NCBI GenBank assembly: GCA_949358305.1
Contig: CASHSZ010000053.1
Location: forward strand, 1 to 64,000
Direction: 5' to 3'
Length of the DNA: 64,000 bases
Source: Strigamia acuminata
Lineage: Eukaryota; Arthropoda; Chilopoda; Geophilomorpha; Linotaeniidae
Below the pieces are notes generated by a model. It was not told the DNA's origin. It did not search any database and was given only the letters and a program-made list of their open reading frames with translations. Shown one piece after another: positions 1 through 12,476 of the stretch. How positions within the stretch are numbered: the first letter of the stretch is position 1; every line of letters begins with the position of its first letter. The position numbers and the translations under genes are program-made.

Positions 1-249
1 GTTGTTGTTGTTGTTTTTTGTTTGCAATTAGTGTCACTAGGTATCGCGTCATAGCGCCGTAGTGTCACGACATTTCAGTTCGCCGCGCACGTGTGGCTGC
101 CCCCTCGCTCGACGGCGTCACACAGCGAGTGGTCCAACTATTCTACTTTCCCAACAACCGGAAACTCGTGGCACAACGAACCAACATTGATGTTGCCACC
201 ACCATCGTCGTTTTATTCTCTCAGCGGTGTCGAAATTGTCCGTTTTCAG

Positions 250-1600
250 ATGGAACCGAAGCGTGAAGAAGAGAGGCGACCAAGATGGCCACCTATTCCC
301 GTTATCGTGGTAAGCGCGTTTACATCCTTATGAACCCGGGCTATTAAACGGAGTGGTACGGCGCGTATGTGCATATTTTTCTGATTTGATTGATTAATTA
401 TTTCCAGGTCGATGACGAGGAAGGGGACGATGACGCCACCCTCACTATTGTCGCCGCCGCCGCCAACGTCAACGACGCACCGTTGTGCAGTGCTAAAGAG
501 GAACACGAAATCGAAGTGAGAATCTGTAATGTCGTGCCTTGGTTCACCTCGATCCATTAATTCGTCCATTTACTTACTTACTTACCCATCTACTGGTCTG
601 TGTCTCTAGATTGGGGTGGTTGAGGTAGAAGTACCATGCGAGGGAGGAGGAGGAGATGAGCGACCCGCGATGGGAGAAGATGTCGAGATGGAACGGGAAC
701 TCGCGATTGAGGAGAATCGGAAACGCGCGATTGGAGAAGATCTGGAACGCGCGATTGGAGAGGATTTGGAACGCGCGATTGGAGAGGATTGGGAACGCGC
801 GATTGGAGAGAAACGGAAACGCGCGATTGGAGAGGAAGAGCGAGAAAATGGAGAATCAATGAGCGCGCGGTTTCTATTGGCGCAAATTCAACAAACACGA
901 GAGGAGCAGCGACAGTTGCGTCGAGTCGTGGATGACGAGTTGGGGGAGTTGAAGCGAGAGATAGGATCGCTTCGAGGGCAACTGGAGGAAAAAGAAAAAT
1001 TGATGATCACAGAGAGGATGAAAGATCTGGATGCGTGGCACCAAAAAGAATACCGACAACAATTGAAATACCATAAGGAATATGAGGAGCATCAATTACA
1101 ATTGCGTCTCGCGCAACTGGAGCGAGAAAAAAAAATTCAGTTGGAGGAGTGGCGCGAAAAGGACCTAAAGAGGCAAAAGAAGTGTCGCAAAGAAGACCTG
1201 AGGCAGCGGGAATGGGCAATGCGCCCACCCGGACAAGGAGTATCGTGGGCCCGGTATGTAGGAGGTTATGCGGAGCAGTTGAAAAATAATTCAACGGAGC
1301 TAGGGGTTCGGGCCGCGAAGATAGAGGCGCTCGAAGTGCTGGTGGAAAGTCTCAAAGACCGGTTGCGGAAGGAGTGGCAAATTCGACGTAACCAAGAACG
1401 GAGTTCGCGGTTGATCGCCAGATTCGTGAGTGTATCTATCTCTTTCTTTCTTTCTCTTTCTTTTTTTTTTTTTTTTTTTTTTTCCCCCCCCTTCATTCTC
1501 TCTCTCTTTTTAGGGGTCGTTTCCAAAGTTGAGTCGCCCCCCGGATCTTTTTGACAAAGCCATTCAAACCGAGCAACCAGAAAAACCCGAAACAATTTGA
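250..1600 (+). CDS. Coiled-coil protein, PRWPPIPV family, copy 1 (4 exons)
   Basis: Gene model with exons 250-309, 408-515, 610-1425 and 1514-1600, all joined in phase 0 by GT-AG introns (356 aa). The protein starts MEPKREEERRPRWPPIPV, followed by an acidic Ala-rich exon. A large exon holds six near-tandem copies of an ERAIGED-like motif (about residues 80-125) and a long Glu/Arg/Gln-rich coiled coil. The last exon is 28 residues, with the stop at 1598-1600. The ATG directly follows an AG in a CAG context, as it does in the paralogue at 25.6-26.9 kb, so an upstream exon (5'UTR or coding) is likely and the start is provisional. The third intron has a long poly-T tract. No known domain is recognised. 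Paralogy with the second copy (shared PRWPPIPV start and EEQRQLRR..DDEL motif) argues that it is real. Function unknown; a structural or nuclear coiled-coil protein is inference only. Confidence 0.7.
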
Positions 1601-1835
1601 GGGCGACTCGGACGATACAAAAACCGACGCGAGACCAACGAGTCAATTGATGCCCATTCTTATTTTAATTATTATTATTATTATTACTATTATTATTGTC
1701 ATCTCATCATCGCCACCGCTGCATCTATCACACGATAAATAGATAAAAAAAAATTGTTACATGTTCTGGTGGAAATCATAAAAGTTTATTTATTTATTTA
1801 TTTATTTAGTTTTACAAACAAAAGAGCATAGAAAA

Positions 1836-4156
1836 TCACGGCAATCTACCCACGCCGGCTTCGTGGAGTTGGAAACAATTGCGGTAGCGTGGGCGACATA
1901 GGTGGGTCCGGCAGGGAGCGCACCAGAAACTGCTCTCGTGGCGTTCTTTGTGGACCTCGCGACACACCACGCATCGACAACTTTTCCCCGCGCGCTCCAT
2001 TCGATGGACGACGGGTCCAGTAGGTAGGGCCGCGCGCGAGGCCGTGGTTGTCGTCCTCGTCCTCTCCCGAGCCAAGAGTTGAGCGACAAGTGCCCTTCGG
2101 AATTGTAATTGCGATCGATCGCCGCGCGCGGAGGCTGTGACTTCGCGCATGTTGATTCGGGCGTTGACACACACTGCGGGGAATAAATGGAAAACGACGA
2201 GTCGAGATTAAGATTGTAACGATAACAATAATGATAATAATCAGAGATTGGGGCCTTGATCCCACCTTGATTCAGCTTTTGAAAGAAGAAGTATCGGTGC
2301 CAATAACTGGACCGGCGTCCGATGTGGAATGAGGAGACGAGTCGGTTCAAGACGTCTACCCAATGAAAATTTTCGATGTAGGACAGTGCGGGCGCCGGAC
2401 ATGCAATATCCACGTTCCTGCCACCGATACGACGCGAGACACGGCCGGCCGCTGACAGTGGGTCGACGTTCGTACTGAGCAAACTCACGGTGGTTGTGTC
2501 TCGCCACGCAGTGAGCACCAACCGACCGTTTTGTCGTTGTATGAAATCGCCTACAAAAAAAAAAAAAATGAGAGAGATAGATAGAATAAAAATTAATAAT
2601 TGAATGAATCAAACGCGCGTTCACGTCCGAGCAAATGCGTTACCTCTCCGGTTGCCTTGATATCGTCTGAGTGTCGAAAAATCTGATGGCATCTGGGCCG
2701 AATTGGCCCGCAGCGTCCCCACGGCCATGGTGTTGTGGCGGGTGAAGAGGTGTTCGAATAACACGGCGGACGAAAATCGATTATCGCAGGCGATAGTGTA
2801 CCCCATGCCGAGATAGTGTCTGGCCACGTATACGACGATGCGTCCGAGGACACTACCCGGATACCTAGCAAGTTTGGAGTAAAGCAATCCGAGGTGAAAA
2901 TAGAAAAGGCGATGAATTGACTCACTCTGGTTCCGGCTCTTCGTCCGGGTCAAAATACATCTTGGTGCGCTTACCCAAGTGCACCTCGTCGTTCAGCACG
3001 TAGCCGGTGCCCGCTTCGCACAACGTGAAAAGTTCAAATCCCCATTTGATGGGTTTGGCCGGTTGGAAGACCTGGAAGAAATTTGCCGAACGAATGAACA
3101 AATGTAGACAACTGGATGAATAAATAAATAAATGTACGCACTTTTATCTTTGATCGACCTCGGAAGGCGATCATCGACTCGTCAATGCAGAGCGTCGTCC
3201 TTGGTTGCCGACATGCGCGGAAGCGTTTGTTGACCAGGTCGGCGAACAAGCGAACTTTCATCGCGCGGTCGTCCTGTTCGCGTTCTTTCAAAAATGACAC
3301 CCTTTCCGCCGTTGTGCTGCCGCCATCGGGGCCGCGTGCAGAGCCGGTAACGTGCAACCGTTGGTAGGACGGTTGCGTGCCGTAATGAAGGTACCGCGAA
3401 ATCTCCTGAAACCTCTTGTGTGTCATGGCTCGCCCAACGGCCGGTGCACCGAGATCGCCGACGTTGCTGCTCGACCAGTAGTGTCGCAATTCGGGTTGTT
3501 TGTTGTAGCCGGCCAAGACGTGGATCCCTAGATATACATAAAACTCATCGAGCGTTAGAGGGCGGACCCGCGCGCGCGCCCTTGTCGCTGTCCCTCTCGG
3601 TTGTGGCGGGTGTTGCGATCGAGACGGAAGTCGGGGCTGTCGCCCGGCGGCCAGCTCGGCTGCCCTTCTGTCGGCCGCGGTGATACACACTCTCAAAACA
3701 CTGCGTTGTGGTCCGGGTGCTCCAGCGCCACTACCGCAAGCCACGGCGACCAACGTTCTTTGTCTAGTTCTCGGACCTCGTGGTCGTTGCATCGAACGCG
3801 TCTAAAACGAAAAACATGTATATTATACGAACAATCAACCAAAAGCGCGTCTGAGAACCCCCGTGAACGACGTGTGCAACGTGTGCGTCAACTTTTCCCA
3901 ACACCTGTACTCGCGTTCTTCCCACTTCTTTCTCCTGCTTCGCCTCTCTCCGAATGGCCCGGTTCGTCGCCGTCACGGTGAAGCGGGCCGCCTCGCCGAA
4001 GAGTTCCTCGAAATAGTCGAATTCCGAGCTGGTAGCCACGCATCGGCCGCGATAGCCGGGTGTTTCGCCGTCGAATCCGACGTCCTGTCGGTACCGCGTC
4101 GTCGTGGCGGCCCATACGCGCGTGTCGTTGGGCGTTTTTGGAAAACCGTCCGTCAT
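1836..4156 (-). CDS. piggyBac-type DDD transposase (6 exons, apparently complete)
   Basis: DNA transposase that cuts and pastes piggyBac-class elements. Exons, reading on the minus strand, are 4156-3905, 3801-3142, 3071-2926, 2864-2644, 2550-2266 and 2173-1836. Every splice junction keeps frame, giving about 633 aa. The N-terminal part has the FDYFEELF..TNRA segment typical of the family, then LTLDEFYVYLGIHVLAGY. The three expected catalytic aspartates are present: CIDESM (about residue 290), ACDNRF (about 380) and HWVDVL (about 492). The C-terminus has a cysteine-rich finger (RCVVC, WCAPC, then C and H), as known for piggyBac transposases. An AG just before 4160 suggests an upstream exon. 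AATAAA-type signals (TTTATT on the plus strand) lie just downstream near 1784-1806. Terminal inverted repeats and TTAA target sites were not identified, so it may be a domesticated or element-borne copy. Confidence 0.88.
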
Positions 4157-5251
4157 GGACCTAGGCAAAACAAAACAAAACAAAAAAACAAAAAATAAAA
4201 CAAAAAAAAAGTAAAGTAAAGTAAAGTAAAGTAAGTACGGACGAACGAGAAAATTTTGCAGTGGAAATAGCGCGGGTGGCTATTTGCATTGGTATTTCAG
4301 GGAAAATAGGATGCAGGATATTCCCACGATATGTATATGCATTATTGCGACAACATTTGGTGCACCTTTCTTCGCGATTTACCAGAGTCGGTCGAGTAGA
4401 TCTTTTAACAAACCTCCGAGAAGGGTTGGACACGGGTATCTGATAATAGGGGGTTCGGGTTTGCAAATAACGCGCGGTCATTAAATGGCGCGCGGGTTGG
4501 TGCGCGTGTGCAGCGCGGATGAACGTGATCGTTGTCACGTGCTGGGAACGTGATTAAAGGGGAAGCAATGGCACACGTGTTATCCTCCCTTCCCCCTTGA
4601 AATACCGATGCGTTTTAAATTTCATCACGGGTTTAAATGGTAAATGATGCCAATCTTCATTTAAATTTAGAGTAAAATACAAATTATGTTAGCTTTTGAA
4701 TGCAACTGGTGAAAATATCTACCCACGCTATTTTCGTCAAATATTTCTCTCGAAATATCTGTGGGAGCAAGATGGTGACAATTACACCGCTTGTGGTTCC
4801 CGTCTGTGTCCGTCCGCGAACATGGCGCTCGCTCGTCGACATACCTGCTTAATTCGATGGATAGGCCGGTTGATAGACCGGTTGATTCAATTTTCTTCCT
4901 CTTTTTCTCGCTGGAAAAGTACTTGGCAGTTGACCAACTACTCGCTGCCACGCCGTCGTCGTGCAGAACGCGTGTAGGATGAACCGAGGGATGATGGGAA
5001 ACCACAGGGCTTTCACAAGGCTCGCGCGGTCGAGAGGCGAGTATGGAAATCGGACGCGCGTGTATATAATCAACCGCGCGTGCGTGTGCAATTTTACACA
5101 ACAACAATTTATGTGCTGAAAATTTTGTTAAACGCATGGATAAATAAATAAACGAAAGAAAAACAATGCGAAACGGGGTGCGTGTTTGTTTATTCGAAAC
5201 CACAAATGAAAAATAAAAAATAGAAAAGAAAATCTGACAAACTGTGCCGTT
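4157..5251. other. Gene-free interval
   Basis: No coding exon could be supported here. The stretch holds A-rich sequence, a short (AAAGT)n tract near 4210-4235 and scattered CpG-rich words. A 5' non-coding exon of the transposase gene could lie here (a GT donor context appears near 4235), but this is inference. Confidence 0.4.
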
Positions 5252-8200
5252 TCACGGACTGGCACGCGTGTCTTTCAAATCGTCAACAAAATACCGCGGG
5301 CGATCCACATTAGCCAGGAAAAAGTCTGCGTGGTCCCGGTCGATGTCCTCGATCTTAGAGATCAATCGGGTCAGAAATTCGGGAATTGCGACCGCTGTCA
5401 TGAATGTTTCAATTCCGTCTGGTCCCCACGTCTGCGCATACTGTGTTTTTATGGGCAGCTCCGTCCTTATTTTCTTTATAATAGAATGAGCAAAACGTTT
5501 GCACTGAAATGTAAATGAGCAAAATTCAATCGAACGAAAGCAAAGAACGAACAAACAAACAAACAAACAAACAAACAAACAAACAAAAACATATAAAAAT
5601 AATAAAAAATCTATAGTCTGTACCAGTTCTTCGTCTTGGATCAGTAAATCGTGTCGGTTGGTCGACATGGACGATCGCTTCGGGGCACCTTTGTCAAAGA
5701 GGTTCATCCGCCAACTTTTAACCTTTCCATTGAGTACGTCTGCGACGTGTTGGAAGCAGATGTTGAAGTGTTTGGTGAGATTTTGCTCAATCGAGTAAGT
5801 GGAGTACCTGTGTAAAATAATGAACAAGCGAATTAGACTACGGTGTGGTCAAAAAAATTATAGTTAATTACAGAATAAAATGAAAGAAAACACTCACCGC
5901 AGTTTCGTGATAGGAGCGGGACGAATTTTACGACAACCGCTACAAAAGAACTTGGTGTAGCTTTTCCGGTTGGTCCATGTCCGCCCCACACATTCTTCGT
6001 GTACCGAAGAGGAACACGATTTGCAACTCAGTCGCGGACTAGTCGACTCCGCGCAGTAAACACTGTCGCATTTGCTTCCCGTGATGTCTCGTTTCTCGCG
6101 ATACAAGGCTGTCTGAAATTTCAGTCAAACACGAACCACCAAATTAATGAGAGCAGCGGAAAGGATCCCTTTCCTTTACCTTGAACGGATCCGGTTTGTC
6201 ATTGTCCGGCGACGACGACGACGACGACGATGGCGACGACTTTGTAGTGGGAGTCGGCCCGCGTCCACGTATTTGTTTAGCCTCACGTTCGCGTTTGCTC
6301 TTCGCAATGCTAGCGATTAGACCGCAATCGCGCTTCATCCCGCGTCCAGGAGCGGTGCCGCGACCATGTCCGACGCGACCGCCGTCGTTTCCACCGTTTC
6401 CATCGCCTTCGCCTTCGCCTTCGTCTTCGTCTTCGCCTTCGTCTTCGTCGTCTTCGATGTCGCTACTGTCATCGTCGTCGGGTCGTGTCTTCCCGAACAA
6501 AAACTCTAGGGCCCGAGCTTGTCGATTCAAATCGATGGGTTGCTGAAATAAAACAAACAAACAAACAGACGGACAATCGATCAGTCTAGTTGCCCGGGCA
6601 GGTCCTTGGGGCGAGACACTCACGTTCTTCTCCCATTGCGTGTATCCTTCTCGCAACAACTTCATGGTCTTTGGTGTTACCACGATTGCCTAGAGAGAGA
6701 AAATGTCAATGACAAATAAACCGAATTGTTTTTCCCTCACCTCGTCACCCTTCTTCTTCTTCTCGTTCCCTTGCTGTTGTCGAGCACCACTGTGGTGGGG
6801 AGGGGTATCACCTCCTCTCTTCGTGCCCTTCCCACTTAGCTTCAGAAATGTGGGCAGTACGTCGAATCTGTGTGTCTCTCGCAAATGATATTGCATATTT
6901 TCTGATCGTGTGTTGCATAAAGGACAGTCGTCCGCCTTCTTCCTCGTTAACATCAGTGCCTGTTGAAGAAGAGATGAACGATTGAGATGATCACATCAAT
7001 GAAAATGGGGGAAAAAAAAAAAAAAAAAAATAAATTAAAAAAAAAAATAAATAAATAAATAAATAAATTAAATTAATAAATAAGTAAATAAACAAACAAA
7101 TAAATAAAGAAATACAGTGTAAGCTATGTAGCCCGGATGTAGGATGGGGCCCAGAAATGTGTCCAGTCCAGGCGATGTTCGTTCTGTAGGGTGTGTACAC
7201 CTTTTTTTATTTATTTATTTTTTTTTATTTTAGTGTTTTTGTTTTTGTTTTTTTTTCTAATTTATTTCATTGGAAAATCGACATTTTTTATTTTTGTCCG
7301 AACCACACGGTAATTTTTTCCTTATATGGGATGCACCGCTTTGCCCGGAATTCGGAAAGGGAAGTCGTCCAAACCAAAGAGTAAATCTAGCATCGCTCCT
7401 TATTGGTTGGGCCCGGGCCCGGACAAAATTGTCCGGACCACGTAGTTGTCCGGACGGTGTTATGTCCGAGCTACGCAGCTTACATTGTAAATAAAGGCGA
7501 ACAAACGAATCGCGCGCGTACGCGCTAGGAAATACCCGACAAAAGTTCTCAAAGTTGCCAACGTGATTGCGCAACAACTCCCTGGCCGGTTTGATTTTTC
7601 CAACGTTGTGCATATGCCGCCAGTGATTACATATGTCGGCTTTGGGGCCCTTCGGGACTTTGTTTGAGTCGGGACACAACCAACACACCCCATTTCTCGT
7701 ATCGATGACAGGTTTGTCCTAAACGAGAAAGATGATTGAACGAACAAACGAACGAACGAATGAGCTGATTGATTGTCGTCGTTGTTACCTTAAGGTGGTC
7801 GTAGGACGACCAAATAGCCTGTTGCGACGCACTAGTGGTCACGCGTTGCGATGTACTTGCGGTCATGTGTTGCGATGTACTGGCGGTCGTGAGTCTTTCT
7901 TCGATTACACTCAACCTTTGATTAAGGGTGCGTAATTCTTCCGCAATTTGTGTGTATTTAGTCCCACGTCCCTCTTCTTGCTGGTACAAGAAATCTACGC
8001 GTGTTTTTAGAACCGTTACATCCTCTGTTCTCGGCATCGTCGACGTGAGTCTGCCGTCATCGAGTCTAGTGGGGGGGGGGGGGGGGGGGGGGATAAAAAA
8101 ATAAATAAACGATTAAATAGAATAACAAATAAATCATCGCGAGTTACTAGCATCGAGCGCCAAAAAAAAAAAAAAAAAACGGATCGCAATTCGCACGCTT

Positions 8201-8811
8201 TGAGCCGCGCGTTATATGCGCGCGCTATAGATGTAAACCGCGCGATAACTTCTTCGGTGCGATTCAAATCAAACAATTTGCGTTTCTACTCACCGTTCTT
8301 GTTTTTCTTGTAGTTTGTCTGCATCGGGTGCCTCGTTGTCCTCGAATAAAATAAGACTTTTGTTCAGATTCGCCCACTCGTCATCTTCTCTTGTCAAAAT
8401 TTTCGTTGCCTCGGCTTCATCATTTTTGGTTGTGGTTTTCTCCAATTTGTCGCCCACTTCCATCAAAATTTGCACCTTCTCGGCACCATTCTCCGTCGAG
8501 GATCTTATCGTCTCGTCGTCCTTTTTCGTCAAAACGCGCGTCTTCTTGACGCTTTTTTTCGTCCGATTTTTCCGGGCATCTTCGTCGTTGCTTCTTCTTT
8601 GTGTTCTCGTTTCGGAATCGCTGTCGTCGTCATCTCTGTGCTGGATATCCATCTCGTCGACCAACTGGCTATCCGAGTACACCGACACCTGACTATCTAT
8701 CGGTTGACCATCTATATCCGATCTCTGGCTGTCGGTCGTATTCCATTTCTTCGTTCCCTTTAACTTCTTCCTCGCTACCTTCTGGTTTTTTTTCTTTTTC
8801 TGTTTCTCCAT
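5252..8811 (-). CDS. Nine-exon zinc-finger protein with PHD-like finger and RTC4-like C-terminus
   Basis: Exons are 8811-8294, 8065-7789, 7718-7536, 6959-6741, 6689-6624, 6542-6180, 6112-5898, 5807-5624 and 5503-5252. All phases agree and give 758 aa. In order: a Lys/Asp-rich charged N-terminus (1-172); a coiled-coil stretch containing a short STSQ repeat; a C2H2-like finger (CWLC..HWRHMH); a second one (CPLC..HLRETH); an acidic run and Gly/Arg-rich linker; a PHD-like Cys4-His-Cys3 cluster (C-x4-C-x8-C-x2-C-x4-H-x2-C-x14-C-x2-C); and a C-terminal region with GIETFMTAVAIPEFLTRLI. That last motif resembles the conserved PE..RLI core of the RTC4-like domain. Zinc fingers plus a PHD-like finger suggest a nuclear DNA- or histone-tail-binding role (inference). 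The start could instead be at 8847. The exon 3 donor (GTATTT) was chosen because it keeps frame; a GTAAGC donor 44 bases downstream would shift it. Confidence 0.75.
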
Positions 8812-8884
8812 TTTTTTTCCAGTCCGCACACCTGTACAGAAATTCACATTTCGTCAATAAGCGTATGCGCGTATCTCTCTCTTT

Positions 8885-8972
8885 CTATTACTATTATTAT
8901 TATTATTACTATTATTATCACTATTATTGCTTTTACAGGTATTACTATTATTATTATTATTATTGTTATTGT
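8885..8972. repeat. (ATT)n microsatellite, interrupted
   Basis: Alternating runs of ATT/ACT trinucleotides are visible in two blocks separated by a short unique segment near 8925-8940. Confidence 0.85.
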
Positions 8973-9110
8973 CAAGTGAATAAATGAGCGAACAAATCGG
9001 TAAACAATGGCGGTTATTGTGTTACAATACGGGGTTTCCCCGCCCGTGCTCGCATCGTGTTTTCACTCGTTTATCCCCGACCGCCTGTTTAGTCGTTTGT
9101 TTGTTTCCCT

Positions 9111-9181
9111 GTCTATCCATCTATCTATCTATCTATCTATCTATCTGTCAGTCAGTCAGTCAGTCAGTCAGTCAGTCAGTC
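9111..9181. repeat. Compound (CTAT)n-(CAGT)n microsatellite
   Basis: About nine CTAT units run straight into about nine CAGT units, a compound tetranucleotide repeat. Confidence 0.9.
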
Positions 9182-9895
9182 GGCTAAATTAAAATATGGT
9201 GGTCGGGGAAACCGACTATTTTCTCACCTTGCAGATAAAACGCTCGAACGTATCGATACACACGCGTGTTTCACGAAATGGAGTGTGGCGCAATAGATAA
9301 AAATCTTTCTTCCTTTTTTTGTTGCGCGTCGTGATACCTTGACGTAACTGCGACAACGTGAATAGGTGGGGGGAGGGATTTTGGTACTGTAAGTAGTGCG
9401 AGTGTCTATTTTCAAACAAACGAGCGAGTGGAGAGACGATTCACGCATTCACTCGACCGCCCGCCCGTGCGCGTGCGTACATTACATTAGCATGTGCACA
9501 CGCGCACGGGCGGGAGACCCCGTGCATCGCCATCACTTTTTAATTTTTAACAAGCATGCGAGGTGGTCTTCATTGCGTTGTGTGAGTTTTCTGGACCAAA
9601 CTCGACGTGTGTAATTGACCAATTTGTTTTATTTTCACACAACGAACAGACGAATGAAGAAACAAACAAAGAAAGAAGCGGCATTCATTTAACACATACT
9701 TTGTCATTGTTTTGGCATTTTTGGCACGTCGAGACAGACTTAATCACGCCGTGCAGTTTCAAACTCTGTTTGGTTTTGTTTGGTTTGGGTTTTTCTTCCC
9801 CCCCCCCCCCCCCCCTCTCCCCTACGTTTTATTTGCATCTACAAGTATTTGCTTCTCATTAAATTACGTTTATTCATTTTCTCTTTCTTTCCAAA

Positions 9896-10330
9896 TGGGT
9901 AAACAGAAGACCTCGGCTAGACGCGTGTACCCGGCGCGTTGTTACTACGCGCGCGACCGAAGTGACTGGCCCAGCGTCTTGACCAATTATTAATTCAAAT
10001 GTTAATTTTTTATTTCGCTCTTCTTCTACCAACTGTCTTGCGCCGAGACCGCCGGTGTAGAGGCAGTGGCATCGCGCGCGGATTTGGTCGGACAGGATTG
10101 TCGCGGCCATCCGCTTCGCGTTTATGTTGGAGGACCTAAACTCGTTTTTGGACGATTGCCTTGGCGGTCGGTATGGTGGCGGAATCGACCACGGTGGCGG
10201 AATCGACCACGGTGGCGTGCAGGGAGATGGAGATGGAGGAGCCCCGAAACCATCCGAGAAGCTTTGCGTGCAGTGGCGGCGGCCACCTCGGTGGCCACCG
10301 CAATCGAATGCGTCGTTGGATTTGTCAATT
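9896..10330 (+). other. Possible exon pair of an unrecognised gene
   Basis: Two protein-like segments: GKQKTSARRVYPARCYYARD (about 9896-9990) and, after a plausible acceptor (GTAG, about 10052), RQWHRARIWSDRIVAAIR running into a Gly/Asp-rich part with a 15-bp direct repeat. Base composition changes sharply to AT-rich after 10330, which suggests an exon end. Two frames look protein-like, so the frame is not settled and no product is proposed. Confidence 0.25.
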
Positions 10331-12370
10331 TTTTTCTATTTTCATTCCAATTTTTACTCCAATTTTTTTATTCAATTTCTATTACAATTTTCATTCGATT
10401 TTTATTCAATTTTTGTTTCAATCTTTATTCAATTTTTATTCAGATTTTCTCTCTAATTTTCGATTTGTTTTGTTTGTCTGTTTTGTTAAATAGAAAAATA
10501 AAATAAAATAAACAAATCTTTGGATTTTTTATGTGGGCGTGTTTGAGTGGCGGTGGAGAAAATGGGATTATCTAGACCAAAAGAGAGAACAACGTGAGCA
10601 CCCTGTTTGGTTACGTAATTGCTAGGGGCCACGCACATTCCAAGAAGGAGGGTAATAAAGAAAGGTCGTGTAAAGGCGATAAAAAAGGTAGACGTTTTGT
10701 TCCGCAACATCGCCCAAACGATAGAATAAACAAGCGGACGGATGGGCAGGGAGAAGAAAAGCACGCGCGCGATCAAACGCGGTGGGTAAAATGTCAGTTG
10801 ATTCTATTAGTCAGTCCTGGTCGAGGAGCATGCTGTCTTTAACGATTGAATCGAGGATGGCACAAAGGAGATTCCGTACCTTGTGTGAGACAAGGTCTCC
10901 CATTGAAATCTGAAAATTTAAATCTGCAGTGGTGCGCCCCTGTCGGTTGAGCGAACGATTGAGACGAGTGGTCGAGGTTATCCGCAGCAGCCAACTATTG
11001 TTTATTTTTTAACACACATCCATGTCTGCCCCTATTCATTGCGACGCGTCTAACCGACACATTTGGTTGGCCGGTGACTGCGCAACGCAGCGAGTCTGGG
11101 ACATGAGACCAGACAGACACCGAAACCCTCCGGATCCCCGCGAAGGTCCGAAACGAACGGTTTGGAAGTGCTCGTGAATCTGGCGAACGCGGTGATATGA
11201 ATTCGCGTCATTTAGGACGATGCGACGCGCACCGAGAGATGAAATTTAAATCGTAAACCGATCGAAACGTTTACGATCTTCGTTTCACACAACACCTAAT
11301 ACGACAATGCAATTAATGGTTGGAGTACACGATGTGAAATTAATTTCACGAATCGGGGAATCAATTTCTATTTTCTTCTCTCTACGTATCATTTTTATCC
11401 TGTAGTCTTTGTGCGTCTTTTCGTTTTTTCCTTGAAATCAGGTTTTCGTGAAACCTGATCCTGGGGTTATCCATGCGTCACATCCGCCTGGTAGGTTATT
11501 TTTTCCTCGAAATCAGGTTTTCGTGAAACCTGACCCTGGGGTTATCCACGCGTCACATCTGACCGGTATGTTGTTTTTTTCTTCGAAATCAGGTTTTCGT
11601 GAAACTTGATCCTGGGGTTATTCACGCGTCACATCCGCCCGGTAGGTTCACGACGCGCGATCACGAGATAATATTGTTTGCCGACGCGCGCATCATATTC
11701 GAGCGTGCGTGTAGCCCGTTCCCCGCGATCACATTGCGACGCAAAGTCGTCCACGACTCCAATGTGCATCCGCGCGTGGTCGCGCTGCAATACGGAATGC
11801 GCTCACGACTCCAATGCACGGTTTTTGGGCGTTTATTAAACATTTTTTGACGTTATTACGTGTGATCGCGCGTATATTTTGTTGACGAGAAAGAAAAAAA
11901 AAAATTCCTCAAAAGCCGGACCAAGGTTTCGATACAGTACGCTAATTTATCTTTTATTTTTGCAATGTGTGCGCGTCCAATACAAGCATAAAACTAGCGC
12001 GAGAATACCGCGATGGACGACCGATCGCAACTGCCGTTCCGCATGGCGTTTGTCCATCTCCCGACCTGAAAGGAGAGAAAAATAGAACGCCAATTCGGTC
12101 TCAGTCCTGCCAACGGGACCCGACAGTCAGTGGCTAAAAAGCACACCAGACAACAGGTGATACACGAAATCAACGACAGGTGTCCCAAACTTTTCACACA
12201 ATCATGATTGTTCCACAAAGCCGAACCGAACACGACAAATAATTTAACAAACAAACAGTAATAACAACGATGTTAAACCACTTGTTTGATGATGAAATTG
12301 TACGACAACTACTATTTATTTATTTAATTAAAACATAACAACACACGAAAGAAGAAATAAAGAAAAAGAA
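10331..12370. other. Intergenic stretch
   Basis: Apart from the 75-bp tandem repeat, nothing codable is supported. The segment 10340-10480 is made of imperfect ATTTTTATTCA-like repeats. The rest is unique sequence with no recognised feature. Confidence 0.4.
11426..11650. repeat. 75-bp tandem repeat (3 copies) with embedded hairpin
   Basis: Three consecutive copies start at about 11434, 11509 and 11585 (period 75-76). Each carries ATCAGGTTT, a short loop and AAACCTGAT (a 9-bp perfect stem; copy 3 has one change), followed by CCTGGGGTTAT and a GCGTCACATC word. Confidence 0.9.
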
Positions 12371-12372
12371 AA

Positions 12373-12461
12373 AAATAAAATAAAATTAAATAAAATAAAA
12401 TAAAATAAAATAAAATAAAATAAAATAAAATAAAATAAAATAAAATAAAATAAAATAAAAA
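12373..12461. repeat. (AAAAT)n microsatellite
   Basis: About 17 AAAAT units lie immediately 3' of the stop codon of the minus-strand gene at 12.5-13.9 kb, so they fall in its likely 3'UTR. Confidence 0.9.
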
Positions 12462-12476
12462 ATTCGAATGATCTGT

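Larger units (their letters stand above)
8848..9895. other. Gene-free interval with microsatellites
   Basis: Contains an (ATT)n-rich stretch at about 8885-8972, a (CTAT)n tract at about 9111-9146 directly joined to a (CAGT)n tract at about 9146-9181, and a C homopolymer near 9799-9815. No exon with coherent splice sites was found. Confidence 0.5.

Noticed and set aside
6181-6546. 121-codon plus-strand frame opposite exon 6 of the nine-exon gene
   Set aside because: Antisense shadow of an acidic, codon-biased exon whose splice phases are coherent on the minus strand.
8315-8987. Plus-strand frames opposite exon 1 of the nine-exon gene
   Set aside because: Antisense shadow ending in (TAT)n repeats; the minus-strand exon joins in phase to the next exon.
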